NCBI GenBank assembly: GCA_001724855.1
Contig: MEED01000032.1
Coordinates: 1 to 64,000 of the forward strand
Direction: 5' to 3'
Length of the DNA stretch: 64,000 nucleotides
Source of the DNA: Lautropia sp. SCN 69-89
GTDB lineage: Bacteria > Pseudomonadota > Gammaproteobacteria > Burkholderiales > Burkholderiaceae_E
Shown here: positions 56,367 through 63,863 of the stretch, in pieces
Position numbering within the stretch: position 1 is the stretch's first letter
Layout: each line of letters opens with the position of its first letter
Notes under the pieces: model-generated
Seen by the model: the letters and a program-made list of their open reading frames with translations, nothing else
Told to the model about the DNA's origin: nothing
Databases searched by the model: none
Translations under genes and position numbers: made by a program

Positions 56367-56375
56367 CCAACCCCT

Positions 56376-56819
56376 TTACGCGGCCATCTCCTTCACTTCG
56401 GCCAGCAGCGCCCCCGCATCCGGCCCCATCGCATCATCGAGCATCGGATACATCATCTGCTCTTCCTTCAGGTTGTGGGGCACCAGCACCTCGAGCAGCG
56501 CCTGCGATGCGCGCTGCCAGCCGGCCGCGTCCTTCGCCGCGATCGCGTCCCGCATCTGCTGCAGGATGCCCTGCATCTGCTCGTGCTCGGCGCGCATCTG
56601 CACGCTCGGACCGGCCGCGGTCATGCCGGTGCGTTCCTCGAACGCGGGGAACAGCAGGTTCTCCTCCATCTCGATGTGGCGCTCGAGCCGCTGCAGGAAC
56701 AGCGCTCCGTCGCGCTCCATGCCGGCCAGGTCGCCGGCGGCGGCGGCCGCGGCAGCGCGCTCGGCGATGCCGTCGATGAGGTCGTGGTCCTGCTGCATGT
56801 AGTCGGTGATCGATTCCAT
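56376..56819 (-). CDS. Hemerythrin-domain protein
   Basis: 147-aa four-helix HHE protein. Metal-binding pattern: QDHDLIDGIAER, RLERHIEMEENLLFPAFEER, AEHEQMQGIL and VLVPHNLKEEQMMYPMLDD, giving the expected His/Glu ligands of a di-iron site. GAGGAG precedes the ATG. It is 35 bases after the ferredoxin gene on the same strand and is thus probably the last gene of the bzd operon. Hemerythrins bind O2 or NO, so it could guard the oxygen-labile benzoyl-CoA reductase; that is inference. Confidence 0.85.
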   Translation of the reverse strand: MESITDYMQQDHDLIDGIAERAAAAAAAGDLAGMERDGALFLQRLERHIEMEENLLFPAFEERTGMTAAGPSVQMRAEHEQMQGILQQMRDAIAAKDAAGWQRASQALLEVLVPHNLKEEQMMYPMLDDAMGPDAGALLAEVKEMAA

Positions 56820-56854
56820 CGTGAATCTCCTCGAAGTGAGTGTCGGGCGCCCGT

Positions 56855-57181
56855 TCAGGGCTGCCGGAGCTGGTCGAACTTGTCCTTCACCGTGGCCCAG
56901 TGGCCGGCATCGGGCAGCGCCTCGCGCTTCTTCGAGATGCCCGGCCAGTCGCGGGACAGCTCGGCGTTCAGCGGAATGAACTTCTTCATGGTCGACGGAA
57001 CGTCGGCGTCCGCGTAGATGGCCTCGACCGGGCACTCGGCCACGCAGGCGGCGCAGTCGATGCAGGCGTCGGGGTCGATCACGAGGAAGTTCGGCCCTTC
57101 GTGGAACGCGTCCACCGGGCACGCTTCGACGCAGTCGGTGTGCTTGCAGTTGATGCAGGCTTCGGTGACGACGTAGGTCAT
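56855..57181 (-). CDS. bzdM: BzdM-type ferredoxin
   Basis: 108-aa two-cluster ferredoxin: ACINCKHTDCVEACPVDAF and CIDCAACVAECPVEAI, then a C-terminal helical extension (LNAELSRDWPGISKKREALPDAGHW). GGAGG precedes the ATG. In the Azoarcus bzdNOPQM cluster the ferredoxin is the direct electron donor to the reductase, and the position after bzdQ matches. A 16-base palindrome lies between bzdQ and this gene. Confidence 0.87.
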   Translation of the reverse strand: MTYVVTEACINCKHTDCVEACPVDAFHEGPNFLVIDPDACIDCAACVAECPVEAIYADADVPSTMKKFIPLNAELSRDWPGISKKREALPDAGHWATVKDKFDQLRQP

Positions 57182-57215
57182 GGCAACCTCCGTGGTTGAT
57201 GCCGTGGATCCTGGT

Positions 57216-57231
57216 GCCGGCGATCGCCGGC
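57216..57231. repeat. Palindrome between bzdQ and bzdM
   Basis: GCCGGCGATCGCCGGC is a perfect 16-base palindrome in the 68-base gap. As RNA it could form a processing or attenuation hairpin that separates ferredoxin expression from the reductase genes. Confidence 0.4.
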
Positions 57232-57249
57232 GCGTGCCTCGGGCGGCCC

Positions 57250-58230
57250 TCAGGCGGCCGCCTGCTCCGCCTTGCCGGCCGGACGCTTGACGACCACGAC
57301 CGGGCATCCGCCCGTGTCGCTGCAGGGCTCGAAGCGCTTGCGGGTGGCGGCCATCGCCGACCAGCGGCGCACCGCCTTGGCCTGCACCTGCCCCTGCTGC
57401 GCGGCGGTCGGCGGAATCGGCCTGCCCTCGGCCAGCAGCTTCTCGACGCGCCGCAGCCCGAGGTAGGCCGCGCCGTAGGCGCCGTTGAGCTGTCCCAGTC
57501 CGTTCGGCGCCACGTGGAAGCGCTCGCCGAGCGCGGCCTCGAGCGCCGAGACCATCGCCTCGTTGCGCGTCATGCCGCCGGTGAGCATGTAACCCGGCTC
57601 CAGGCCCACGCGGCGCATCAGCTGGATCGCGCGCCCGCCCAGCGAGATCATCGCTCCCATCATGATGTCTTCGGCGGCGATGCCGTTGGACAGGTGGTTG
57701 ATCACCTCGGACTCGGCGAACACCGCGCAGACACTGCTGATCGCCTTGGGCGACTTCGCGCGCATCGCGTAGGGGCCGATGTCCTCGGTGGTCAGGCCGA
57801 GATAGCGGGCGGTTTTCTCGAGGAACGCGCCGGTGCCGGCGGCGCACTTGTCGTTCAGGCGGAACGCCTTCACGCGGCCTTCGGCGTCGACCTTGATCGC
57901 CTTGATGTCCTGGCCGCCGATGTCGAGGATCGTGCGCGTGTCGGGAAACAGGTGCACCGCCGCCTGCGCGTGCGCGGTCAGCTCGGTGATCTGCGCGTGG
58001 CGAAACGGCACCGTGTAGCGGCCGTAGCCGGTGGCTCCGACGTAGACGACCTGCGAGCGCTCGAGCCCGCAGTTCTTCATCAGGTCGTCGAAGACCGCCT
58101 CGGAGGCCTGAGCCAGCTTGAAGCCGGTGCGGCGCACCGCGGTGCCCACCACCTTGCGCTCGCTGTCGAGCGCGATCGCCTTGGTGTAGGTCGATCCGAT
58201 GTCGAGTCCAGCAACGTAGAGCATTTTCAT
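57250..58230 (-). CDS. bzdQ: Benzoyl-CoA reductase ATPase subunit BzdQ
   Basis: 326-aa ASKHA-type activase subunit with phosphate loops GLDIGSTYTKAIAL and LDIGGQDIKAIKV, and adenosine region LTGGMTRNEAMV. The bridging [4Fe-4S] cysteines are in [13 protein letters not shown] and SSVCAVFAES. It pairs with BzdP, and the two hydrolyse ATP to drive electrons to the ring-reducing subunits. The C-terminus has a tail of about 45 residues with two extra cysteines (PCSDTGGCPVV) beyond the ATPase fold. Confidence 0.88.
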   Translation of the reverse strand: MKMLYVAGLDIGSTYTKAIALDSERKVVGTAVRRTGFKLAQASEAVFDDLMKNCGLERSQVVYVGATGYGRYTVPFRHAQITELTAHAQAAVHLFPDTRTILDIGGQDIKAIKVDAEGRVKAFRLNDKCAAGTGAFLEKTARYLGLTTEDIGPYAMRAKSPKAISSVCAVFAESEVINHLSNGIAAEDIMMGAMISLGGRAIQLMRRVGLEPGYMLTGGMTRNEAMVSALEAALGERFHVAPNGLGQLNGAYGAAYLGLRRVEKLLAEGRPIPPTAAQQGQVQAKAVRRWSAMAATRKRFEPCSDTGGCPVVVVKRPAGKAEQAAA

Positions 58231-58234
58231 CCTC

Positions 58235-59047
58235 CTACGCCAGCGCTTCGGCCGGCAGGGGCGTGGTTCCGAAGGCGTGCTCGCGTGCGACCAGCGCCGC
58301 GCCGAGCGCGCCGCAGAAGTGCGCGTCGGGACTCACGTTGATCTTCATGCCCACCGCCTCCTCGATCAGCTTCACCATCGCCACGTTGCGGCTCACGCCA
58401 CCGGTGAAGGTGACCTCCGAATGCACGCCGACGCGCCGCGCGAGCGACACGCAGCGGCTGGTGATCGCCTGGTGCACGCCCATCAGCACGTCCTCGGGAA
58501 GGATTCCCTTGGAGAGGTGGCTGATGATCTCGGACTCCGCGAACACCGTGCAGGTGGTGGTGATGCGCACCGGGTTCTGCGACTGCATCGCCAGCGGCCC
58601 GAGCTCGCCGAGCGACATCTCGAGCGCGTACGAGGCTGCGCCGAGGAAGCGCCCGGTGCCGGCGGCGCACTTGTCGTTCATCGTGAAGTCGGCCACCTGT
58701 CCGTCGGGCTTGACCGCGATCGCCTTGGTGTCCTGCCCACCGATGTCGATCACCGTGCGCGTGTTCGGAAACAGCGCCACCGCGCCGCGCGCGTGGCAGC
58801 TGATCTCGGTCACCTGCTCGTGGCCGAACGACACGTTGTAGCGTCCATAGCCGGTGCTGGCGACCCGCTCGACCTGTGCCTCCTCGATGCCGGCGTCGGC
58901 CAGTGCCGCCTTGAATGCGTCCTGCGCGATCGTGACCATGCTGGTTTCCATGTCGAGCAGCGCGCGCCCGACCACCTTGCCGTTCTCGTCGAGGATCACC
59001 GCCTTGGTCTGCGTGGATCCGACGTCGACTCCGCCGACATACCTCAT
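58235..59047 (-). CDS. bzdP: Benzoyl-CoA reductase ATPase subunit BzdP
   Basis: 270-aa ASKHA activase subunit: [29 protein letters not shown] and [12 protein letters not shown], with cluster cysteines in [14 protein letters not shown] and [10 protein letters not shown]. It overlaps the bzdO stop as ATGA and precedes bzdQ by four bases. The track shows it at the end of a longer wrong-frame ORF. The lengths of P and Q fit the Azoarcus type, not Thauera BcrA (about 440) and BcrD. Confidence 0.88.
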   Translation of the reverse strand: MRYVGGVDVGSTQTKAVILDENGKVVGRALLDMETSMVTIAQDAFKAALADAGIEEAQVERVASTGYGRYNVSFGHEQVTEISCHARGAVALFPNTRTVIDIGGQDTKAIAVKPDGQVADFTMNDKCAAGTGRFLGAASYALEMSLGELGPLAMQSQNPVRITTTCTVFAESEIISHLSKGILPEDVLMGVHQAITSRCVSLARRVGVHSEVTFTGGVSRNVAMVKLIEEAVGMKINVSPDAHFCGALGAALVAREHAFGTTPLPAEALA

Positions 59048-60408
59048 GATTGGCTCTCCTTCGTGGTGGACGCATGCTTGCCGCCCCCGGGCGCTGCGCC
59101 GCCGCGCTGCTGCAGCGACTCGAAGAATGCGTCGACGCGGTTCTTGATCTGCGCGTCCGACCAGTAGCGCGGGTCGATCAGGTCCGACTCGATGTACAGG
59201 CTCGGCATGTTCAGTCGCTTGTTCAGGTAGTTGCGCGTGTCGGCCATGCCCGAGGACACGAAGCGGCAGCTCTTGATGCCGTGGAACACGATGCCGTCGA
59301 CGTCGTAGTCGCGGATCTGCTGGGCCAGCCGTTCGTGCGCGAAGAACTGGTTCGACAGTCCGCGCTGAGCGGCCAGCGCGGTGATCTCGGCCAGGCTCTC
59401 GAGCGGACGCGAGGTGTCGTAGACCATCTCGCCTGCGTCCATGCCGCCGGCTGCGAACGTCAGGTAGTCGGAGTACGCGAACACGCCGCCCCAGCTCTCG
59501 AACAACTCGACCAGCCGGCGCATCGACACGTAGCAGGGCGTGCCCGAGAACAGCAGGCGGAAGCGTTCCTCGGCGACCCGGCCTTCGCCACGTGCCACCT
59601 TCGCGCGCAGCTGCTCCTCGAGGCGGCGCATGTACTCGACGCCCTCCTCGGTGCCGCGGTAGACGTTCATGATGCCGATGTAGGTGAGGCCGTCGAGCAT
59701 CGCGTTGTACGGCGCGGGGCACTGGCGGTTGAGCGCCATCACGTTGTTCCAGTGGAACACCATTCGGTTGACGCGATCCTGCACCTCGGCCAGCCGGTCG
59801 AAGTCGAAGCGCCGCCCGGTGATCTTCTCGCAGCGCTCGATCAGGTGGCGGAACTGCGCCTCGACCCACTGTGCGTCGGCCATGTGCTGCGCGTCGCCGC
59901 GGCGCACCTGCCAGTTGCCCGCGCGCTGGCCCGGCAGGTCGAGCACGAAGGTGGGGGTCTTGAGCATGCGCTCCCAGATCTCGCCCCACTTGATGAAGGT
60001 GCTGCACATGTTCGACGCGATCGCGATGTCGGCCTTCGGGATCGTGCCGGCGGGATGCTGCTGCTCGCGCAGGATCAGGCCGACGTCGGCCTTCACGTAC
60101 GAGCAGACGTCGGGCGAGTAGCCGTAGTCTTCCGACTCGCGCAGGTACTCCTCGGAGACCTTGCGCACGCCGGTCTGCAGCGAATTGATCTCCGGGAACA
60201 CCAGCTGGAAGTCGAAGGTGCGCAGGATCTCGACCGCGTTGCCCATCACGAAGACGTTGGCGACGTTCTGGCCGCGCTCGCGCGCCAGCGCGAGGTTCGC
60301 GTACCAGGCCTTCATCATCTGCTGGCCTTCGAGGTGCGGATTGAATTCGGCGCTGGCCGGCGCGGCCGCGGCGGCCGAGGCGGGTTTTTCTGCGGTGGCT
60401 GTGGTCAT
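59044..60408 (-). CDS. bzdO: Benzoyl-CoA reductase subunit BzdO
   Basis: 454-aa catalytic subunit of the 2-hydroxyacyl-CoA dehydratase/benzoyl-CoA reductase superfamily. An Ala-rich N-terminus leads to [18 protein letters not shown], and conserved cysteines appear in [43 protein letters not shown] and [18 protein letters not shown]. With BzdN it binds the double-cubane-type or [4Fe-4S] centre where the aromatic ring accepts electrons. It lies 13 bases after bzdN. Confidence 0.88.
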   Translation of the reverse strand: MTTATAEKPASAAAAAPASAEFNPHLEGQQMMKAWYANLALARERGQNVANVFVMGNAVEILRTFDFQLVFPEINSLQTGVRKVSEEYLRESEDYGYSPDVCSYVKADVGLILREQQHPAGTIPKADIAIASNMCSTFIKWGEIWERMLKTPTFVLDLPGQRAGNWQVRRGDAQHMADAQWVEAQFRHLIERCEKITGRRFDFDRLAEVQDRVNRMVFHWNNVMALNRQCPAPYNAMLDGLTYIGIMNVYRGTEEGVEYMRRLEEQLRAKVARGEGRVAEERFRLLFSGTPCYVSMRRLVELFESWGGVFAYSDYLTFAAGGMDAGEMVYDTSRPLESLAEITALAAQRGLSNQFFAHERLAQQIRDYDVDGIVFHGIKSCRFVSSGMADTRNYLNKRLNMPSLYIESDLIDPRYWSDAQIKNRVDAFFESLQQRGGAAPGGGKHASTTKESQS

Positions 60409-60421
60409 CTCGTGTCTCCGG

Positions 60422-61600
60422 TCAGGCGGTGGCGAACAGCAGCGACTCGGCGAAGGTTTCGAGCTGCATCGCCATCTGCTCGAAGGAAGTCATCTTTTCT
60501 TCGAACTCGAGCACCAGGTACTGCACGCCCACCTGGTCGAGGTGCTTCGACCAGGCGACCTGCTCGTCCAGTCCGGGCTCGCAGAACTTGGCGGCGGTGA
60601 CGATCGCCGCGTCGGCCCTGGAGGTGCCGAGCATCTCCATCAGGTAGCCCTCCTTGGTCTTGCGCTCGTCGTGCTGGACCGGGCTGGCGGCCGAACGCTC
60701 GACGAAGCTCTCGGCGAGCGCCCAGACCGGGTCGCCGGTCTCGGGCACGTCCCCGGTGATCCAGCGCAGGCCGATGAGCAGGTCGTCGTCGACCACGTAG
60801 CAGTTGTCGTCGATTGCCTCGAGCATCTCGAGCGGCGGCTGCTCGCAGAAGCCGCCGACGAAGACCACGCGCGGCTTGTCCTGCGCCGCGCGGTTGCGAG
60901 CGCGGATTCCGGCGATCGCCCTCTCGAGCAGCGCGTTGTGCTCCTCGCAGGGAATTCGCGTGCGCGCCCTGAGCAGCAGGTACGACTCGGTGCAGCTGAG
61001 CTTCCACGGCTCGTCGCGCCGGATCGCGTAGAGCTCGCGCAGCAGCTGCCGGTTGCGGTTGTAGGCGCGGATGCTGGCACGCAGGCTCTCGTCGTCGGTC
61101 GACCGCCCGGCCTTCTTCTCCATCTCGGCGCGCAGGCGCTGGTACTCGGCAGCGATGTAGCGCACCGCGCCCGGGGTGTTGACGTTCTGCGGCAGGTACA
61201 GGATCTGCGACAGCTGCTCGGGGAAGTTGCGCGCCCAGATTCCGCCCAGGTGCTTGGCCGCGTCGCAGATCGGGTGCGTGACGAAGCCCGACAGGTTGCC
61301 GAGCGCGCCGTTCAGGCCCATCTCGGTGGTGGAGCGGCAAATCGAACAGATGAACGAGCCCATGTGGGCATCGGCGTGCTTCAGTTCGAGCTTGTTGCCG
61401 CCGCCGAGGATGCCCACCGGCAGCAGGCCCGCCGCATGCGCGATCTCCTCGGGGAAATACACCGGGAAGTGCCCGATCGTGCCGGTGAAACCCTCAGGCA
61501 GCGAGTCGTTGCCGGGCACCGGCGCCTGGCGCAGGGTGTTGCAGTACTCGAGAATCTCGTCGAGTTCACTCTCGGGAACGTAGGGGGCTTCGGTCGCCAT
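60422..61600 (-). CDS. bzdN: Benzoyl-CoA reductase subunit BzdN
   Basis: 392-aa catalytic subunit, first gene of the operon. Conserved cysteines occur in SFICSICRSTTEMGLNG, FVTHPICDAAKHLGGIW and VFVGGFCEQPPLEML. Together with BzdO, P and Q it reduces benzoyl-CoA to a cyclic dienoyl-CoA at the cost of ATP, the central step of anaerobic aromatic breakdown. The gene order N-O-P-Q-ferredoxin matches the Azoarcus-type cluster. GAGGAG lies before the ATG. The later pathway enzymes are not in the window. Confidence 0.9.
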   Translation of the reverse strand: MATEAPYVPESELDEILEYCNTLRQAPVPGNDSLPEGFTGTIGHFPVYFPEEIAHAAGLLPVGILGGGNKLELKHADAHMGSFICSICRSTTEMGLNGALGNLSGFVTHPICDAAKHLGGIWARNFPEQLSQILYLPQNVNTPGAVRYIAAEYQRLRAEMEKKAGRSTDDESLRASIRAYNRNRQLLRELYAIRRDEPWKLSCTESYLLLRARTRIPCEEHNALLERAIAGIRARNRAAQDKPRVVFVGGFCEQPPLEMLEAIDDNCYVVDDDLLIGLRWITGDVPETGDPVWALAESFVERSAASPVQHDERKTKEGYLMEMLGTSRADAAIVTAAKFCEPGLDEQVAWSKHLDQVGVQYLVLEFEEKMTSFEQMAMQLETFAESLLFATA

Positions 61601-61625
61601 CGCTTTCTCCTCGCGTCAAATACGC

Positions 61626-61641
61626 ATTCCGGTACCGGAAT
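61626..61641 (-). promoter_or_regulatory. CGGTACCG operator-like palindrome before bzdN
   Basis: ATTCCGGTACCGGAAT is a perfect 16-base palindrome, 26 bases before the bzdN start. Reading with bzdN, a likely -10 box (AATTAT) ends two to three bases before it, so it should overlap the start site and suit a repressor. A related palindrome with the same core lies before fixA. Confidence 0.7.
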
Positions 61642-61672
61642 ACATAATTGAGCCGTGAGGCCCCCTGGATCC

Positions 61673-61686
61673 TTGATCTGGATCAA
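61673..61686 (-). promoter_or_regulatory. FNR/ANR box of the bzd promoter
   Basis: TTGATCTGGATCAA is a perfect FNR-type site. Its centre is about 42 bases before the start site predicted from the -10 box, the classic class II activator position. The Azoarcus bzd promoter is known to be activated by the FNR-type protein AcpR in the same way. Confidence 0.85.
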
Positions 61687-61709
61687 AGATCGATGTTTTG
61701 GCGATCTTT
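61685..61709. promoter_or_regulatory. Second inverted repeat upstream of the bzd FNR box
   Basis: AAAGATCG-ATGTTTTGG-CGATCTTT has perfect 8-base arms around a 9-base AT-rich spacer. It touches the FNR box and is centred about 60 bases before the inferred start. It may be a site for an additional activator or repressor of bzd. Confidence 0.5.
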
Positions 61710-61717
61710 CAGGAAAT

Positions 61718-61747
61718 ATTGCGGCGCACATATTGCAACGCCGCAAT
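61718..61747 (-). terminator. Hairpin after the HPF/cold-shock gene
   Basis: ATTGCGGCG-N12-CGCCGCAAT has perfect 9-base arms, 19 bases after the stop of the upstream gene on the same strand, followed by ATTTCC. It probably ends that transcript and insulates the bzd promoter. The ATATTGC direct repeat inside it could also be a protein site. Confidence 0.5.
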
Positions 61748-61765
61748 CAGACGGGCGCGCCGTCC

Positions 61766-62317
61766 TCAACCGGGGGAATGCCTGCCCACCGACACGCGCT
61801 TGGCCTGCGGCCCTTCTTCGGCGCCGTAGTCCTCGATGAACTGGACCTTCATGCCGGGTTCGAGCGCGTCGAAGTCGGGATCGACCACGTTGTCGGCCGA
61901 GAAATAGAGTTCACTGCCATCGGCCTTCTCGATGAAGCCGAAGCGCTCGTCGGCGACCAGGCGCACGACGGTGCCGCGCTGCGGGGTGTCGTGCACCTTC
62001 ACCTTGCCGCGCTGCTGGCGCACCACGTCCTCGAGCCACCGCTTGGCGACGTCGAAAGCTTCGCGGATCGCAATGTCGAAGTCTTCGTGGTGCTCGCGGG
62101 TGGTGGCGAACTCGTGGCCGGGCACGCGCAGGTCGAGCCGGACGTTGAAGCGCTGACCCTGCTGGTGGTGCAGCGCCTCCTTCTCGATCACGACCCGGCA
62201 GCTGATCAGCGCCGGATAGAACTCCTCGAGCTTGTCGACCTTGTCGCGCACGAGTGTCTCCACCGCATCCGAAGGCGGCATGTGGCGCACCGTGAGTTGC
62301 AGCGGTACCTGTGGCAT
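61766..62317 (-). CDS. Ribosome hibernation factor fused to cold-shock domain
   Basis: 183 aa: residues 1-105 form an S30AE/HPF ribosome-binding domain (LQLTVRHMPPSDAVETLVRDKVDKLEEFYP), and residues about 112-175 form a cold-shock domain (GTVVRLVADERFGFIEKADG, ELYFSADNVVDP) with RNA-binding aromatics. GGAG precedes the ATG. It probably silences ribosomes and binds RNA during low-energy or low-oxygen conditions. It is co-directional with the BCAM0308-type gene 22 bases upstream. Confidence 0.87.
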   Translation of the reverse strand: MPQVPLQLTVRHMPPSDAVETLVRDKVDKLEEFYPALISCRVVIEKEALHHQQGQRFNVRLDLRVPGHEFATTREHHEDFDIAIREAFDVAKRWLEDVVRQQRGKVKVHDTPQRGTVVRLVADERFGFIEKADGSELYFSADNVVDPDFDALEPGMKVQFIEDYGAEEGPQAKRVSVGRHSPG

Positions 62318-62339
62318 GGGCTTCTCCGTGGGCGCGGCC

Positions 62340-62843
62340 TCAGTGCTCGCGCGTCCAGCGCGCGCGCACGAGTTCCTGCTGCTTGTCGTAGTGCAGGTCG
62401 AGCGTGCCTTTCCAGGCCTCGTGCAGGCCATCGGCAATGCGGCGCGCGAGGCGGGTGGAAGTGGTGGTCGTGATCGATGTTCCGTCGGGCTGCTCTTCGA
62501 TGGCGATGATCCGTTCCATCGGATGCTCGGCCTTCGCGCGCGCCTCGCAGTTCTTCACGAAATTCAATACTTCATCGCGATGCTGCGCGAAGAAGCCGCC
62601 ACCGATGGTCACGTGGCCGGCCGGATAGCGGTCGTGCGTGCGCCGGCAGGCCGGGCAGCGGGTGCGGTGCGCCCCCTCGGGCGCGCTGGCCCAGACCCAG
62701 CGACCCTGCCGGTAGACCGCTCCGCAGTCCGGGCAGACGGTGGGCTCGGGAAGTTTCTCGCGGACCTTGTAGGCATCGTGGACCTGCTCGGTGGGCACCT
62801 CGTCGCGGTGCGCCGACCTGCCGGACCCTGTGTGCGTCTTCAT
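62340..62843 (-). CDS. BCAM0308-type zinc-ribbon protein
   Basis: 167-aa protein with two zinc-ribbon pairs (CPDCGAVY and CPACRRTH) near residues 37-70 and a conserved HVTIGGGFFAQHRDEVLNFVKNCEARA. I recognise it as the BCAM0308 family, named after a gene in the low-oxygen-activated locus of Burkholderia cenocepacia. Function unknown, perhaps RNA or ribosome related, given the HPF partner. An FNR-like site lies about 100 bases upstream. Confidence 0.78.
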   Translation of the reverse strand: MKTHTGSGRSAHRDEVPTEQVHDAYKVREKLPEPTVCPDCGAVYRQGRWVWASAPEGAHRTRCPACRRTHDRYPAGHVTIGGGFFAQHRDEVLNFVKNCEARAKAEHPMERIIAIEEQPDGTSITTTTSTRLARRIADGLHEAWKGTLDLHYDKQQELVRARWTREH

Positions 62844-62943
62844 CGGGGCGAACTCCTGCAAACGCGGCGAAACGCTCCACACAGAGGAGAGGCCCTGCGC
62901 ATTTCGCCGCAAGCCAGCATAGGCGCGCAGCCGGCGATCCGTC

Positions 62944-62957
62944 TTGCCCGCGATCAA
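62944..62957. promoter_or_regulatory. Imperfect FNR-like site before the HPF operon
   Basis: TTGCCCGCGATCAA keeps eight of ten consensus bases of TTGAT-N4-ATCAA (right half perfect). It lies about 107 bases before the BCAM0308-type start, in the 142-base gap that otherwise holds no gene. Plausible for an oxygen-regulated operon, but weak. Confidence 0.35.
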
Positions 62958-62985
62958 CGCCTCTTGCGCTCGGTCCGCCAGGCTT

Positions 62986-63525
62986 TCAGGGGCACAGCGA
63001 GTAGCGGTGCGCGCCGGGGCGCAATGACGCGAGGCGCCGTGCCGCATCGAGCATCACCCTGGCGGCGAAGGTCGCCACGTCGAAGCGCGCCTCGAACAGC
63101 AGGTTCTGGTGGGCGCCGCCGCGCGCGGTGCCGAGCCGTTCGAGGACGACGCCGCGCGCCGCGTGTTCCAGCGACTCGACGCTTTCGACCGGAAACGGGT
63201 CGCGCGCGAATGCCTCGCGCACCGGATCGATCGCCGCCCCCTTCGCCAGTTCGACGTACACGTAGCGCCTGAGCGCGCCCGAGGCGTCGCGGGCCTCGGT
63301 GGCCAGCGCGTCGGCCACGCCGGGCACGAGGCGCGCGGCCTCGGTGTGGTGCAGGCTGGCGCCCGGCCGGTCGCGGACCTCGGTCCGACCCTCTGGAATC
63401 AGCATCTCGAAGGCCTGGCGCAGCACTGCGCCGACCAGCTCGAGGTCATGAGCATGCAGGGCCGCGTCGGCGCAGGCGCGCCCGAGGCGGCCGAAGCCGA
63501 CGATCGCGAGCCGCAGGCGCTTCAC
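62986..63525 (-). pseudogene. Internally deleted diaminopimelate/amino-acid dehydrogenase-like remnant
   Basis: 179-aa ORF that joins a Rossmann N-terminus (RLAIVGFGRLGRACADAALHAHDLELVGAV) directly to what looks like a C-terminal domain (MLIPEGRTEVRDRPGASLHHTEAARLV, RYVYVELAKGAAIDPVREAF, LRPGAHRYSLCP). Full-length Ddh-like enzymes are about 320-350 aa, so the central catalytic part of roughly 150 residues appears missing while the reading frame is kept. It may be a non-functional remnant or a small new protein. Assignment is from pattern only. Confidence 0.5.
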
Positions 63526-63572
63526 GCGATCGCCGCTGTCGACGATGAGCCGGTTCGCCGCAACCCGGACTC

Positions 63573-63863
63573 CTACATCCTGCCGACGATGTCGGCCATC
63601 TCCTCGCGCGAGAATGCGCGCAGCGTCTGGGTGCGCACGTTGCCGGCCGAACCGATGGCCATCGCGAACGCGGTGGCCGCTGCCTCGTCCTGCGCGTCGA
63701 TGATCGTGACCAGGTCATAGGCGCCGAGCGTCCAGTAGATCTGCGACATCTCGCAGCCGTACTTGCGTGCCGCCTCGCGCACCGCGTCGGCGCGCTTCAC
63801 GGTCTCCTTGACGTTGCGGATGCCCTGGTCGGTGAAGCTTGCGAGCGCAATGTACTTCGCCAT
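63573..63863 (-). CDS. GYD-domain protein
   Basis: 96-aa soluble protein of the GYD family: MAKYIALASFTDQGIRNVKETVKRADAVREAARKYG followed by YWTLGAYDLVTIIDAQDEAAATAFAMAIGSAGNVRTQTLRAF, where GAYD is the family motif. It has a ferredoxin-like barrel fold and probably forms oligomers. Function unknown. The 137 bases upstream to the window edge hold only a GC-rich leader. Confidence 0.85.
   Translation of the reverse strand: MAKYIALASFTDQGIRNVKETVKRADAVREAARKYGCEMSQIYWTLGAYDLVTIIDAQDEAAATAFAMAIGSAGNVRTQTLRAFSREEMADIVGRM

Noticed and set aside
56855-61600. 2-hydroxyglutaryl-CoA dehydratase or Thauera-type bcr genes
   Set aside because: Two catalytic subunits plus two separate short ATPase subunits plus ferredoxin in N-O-P-Q-M order fit the Azoarcus bzd type; dehydratases have one activator and Thauera BcrA is much longer.
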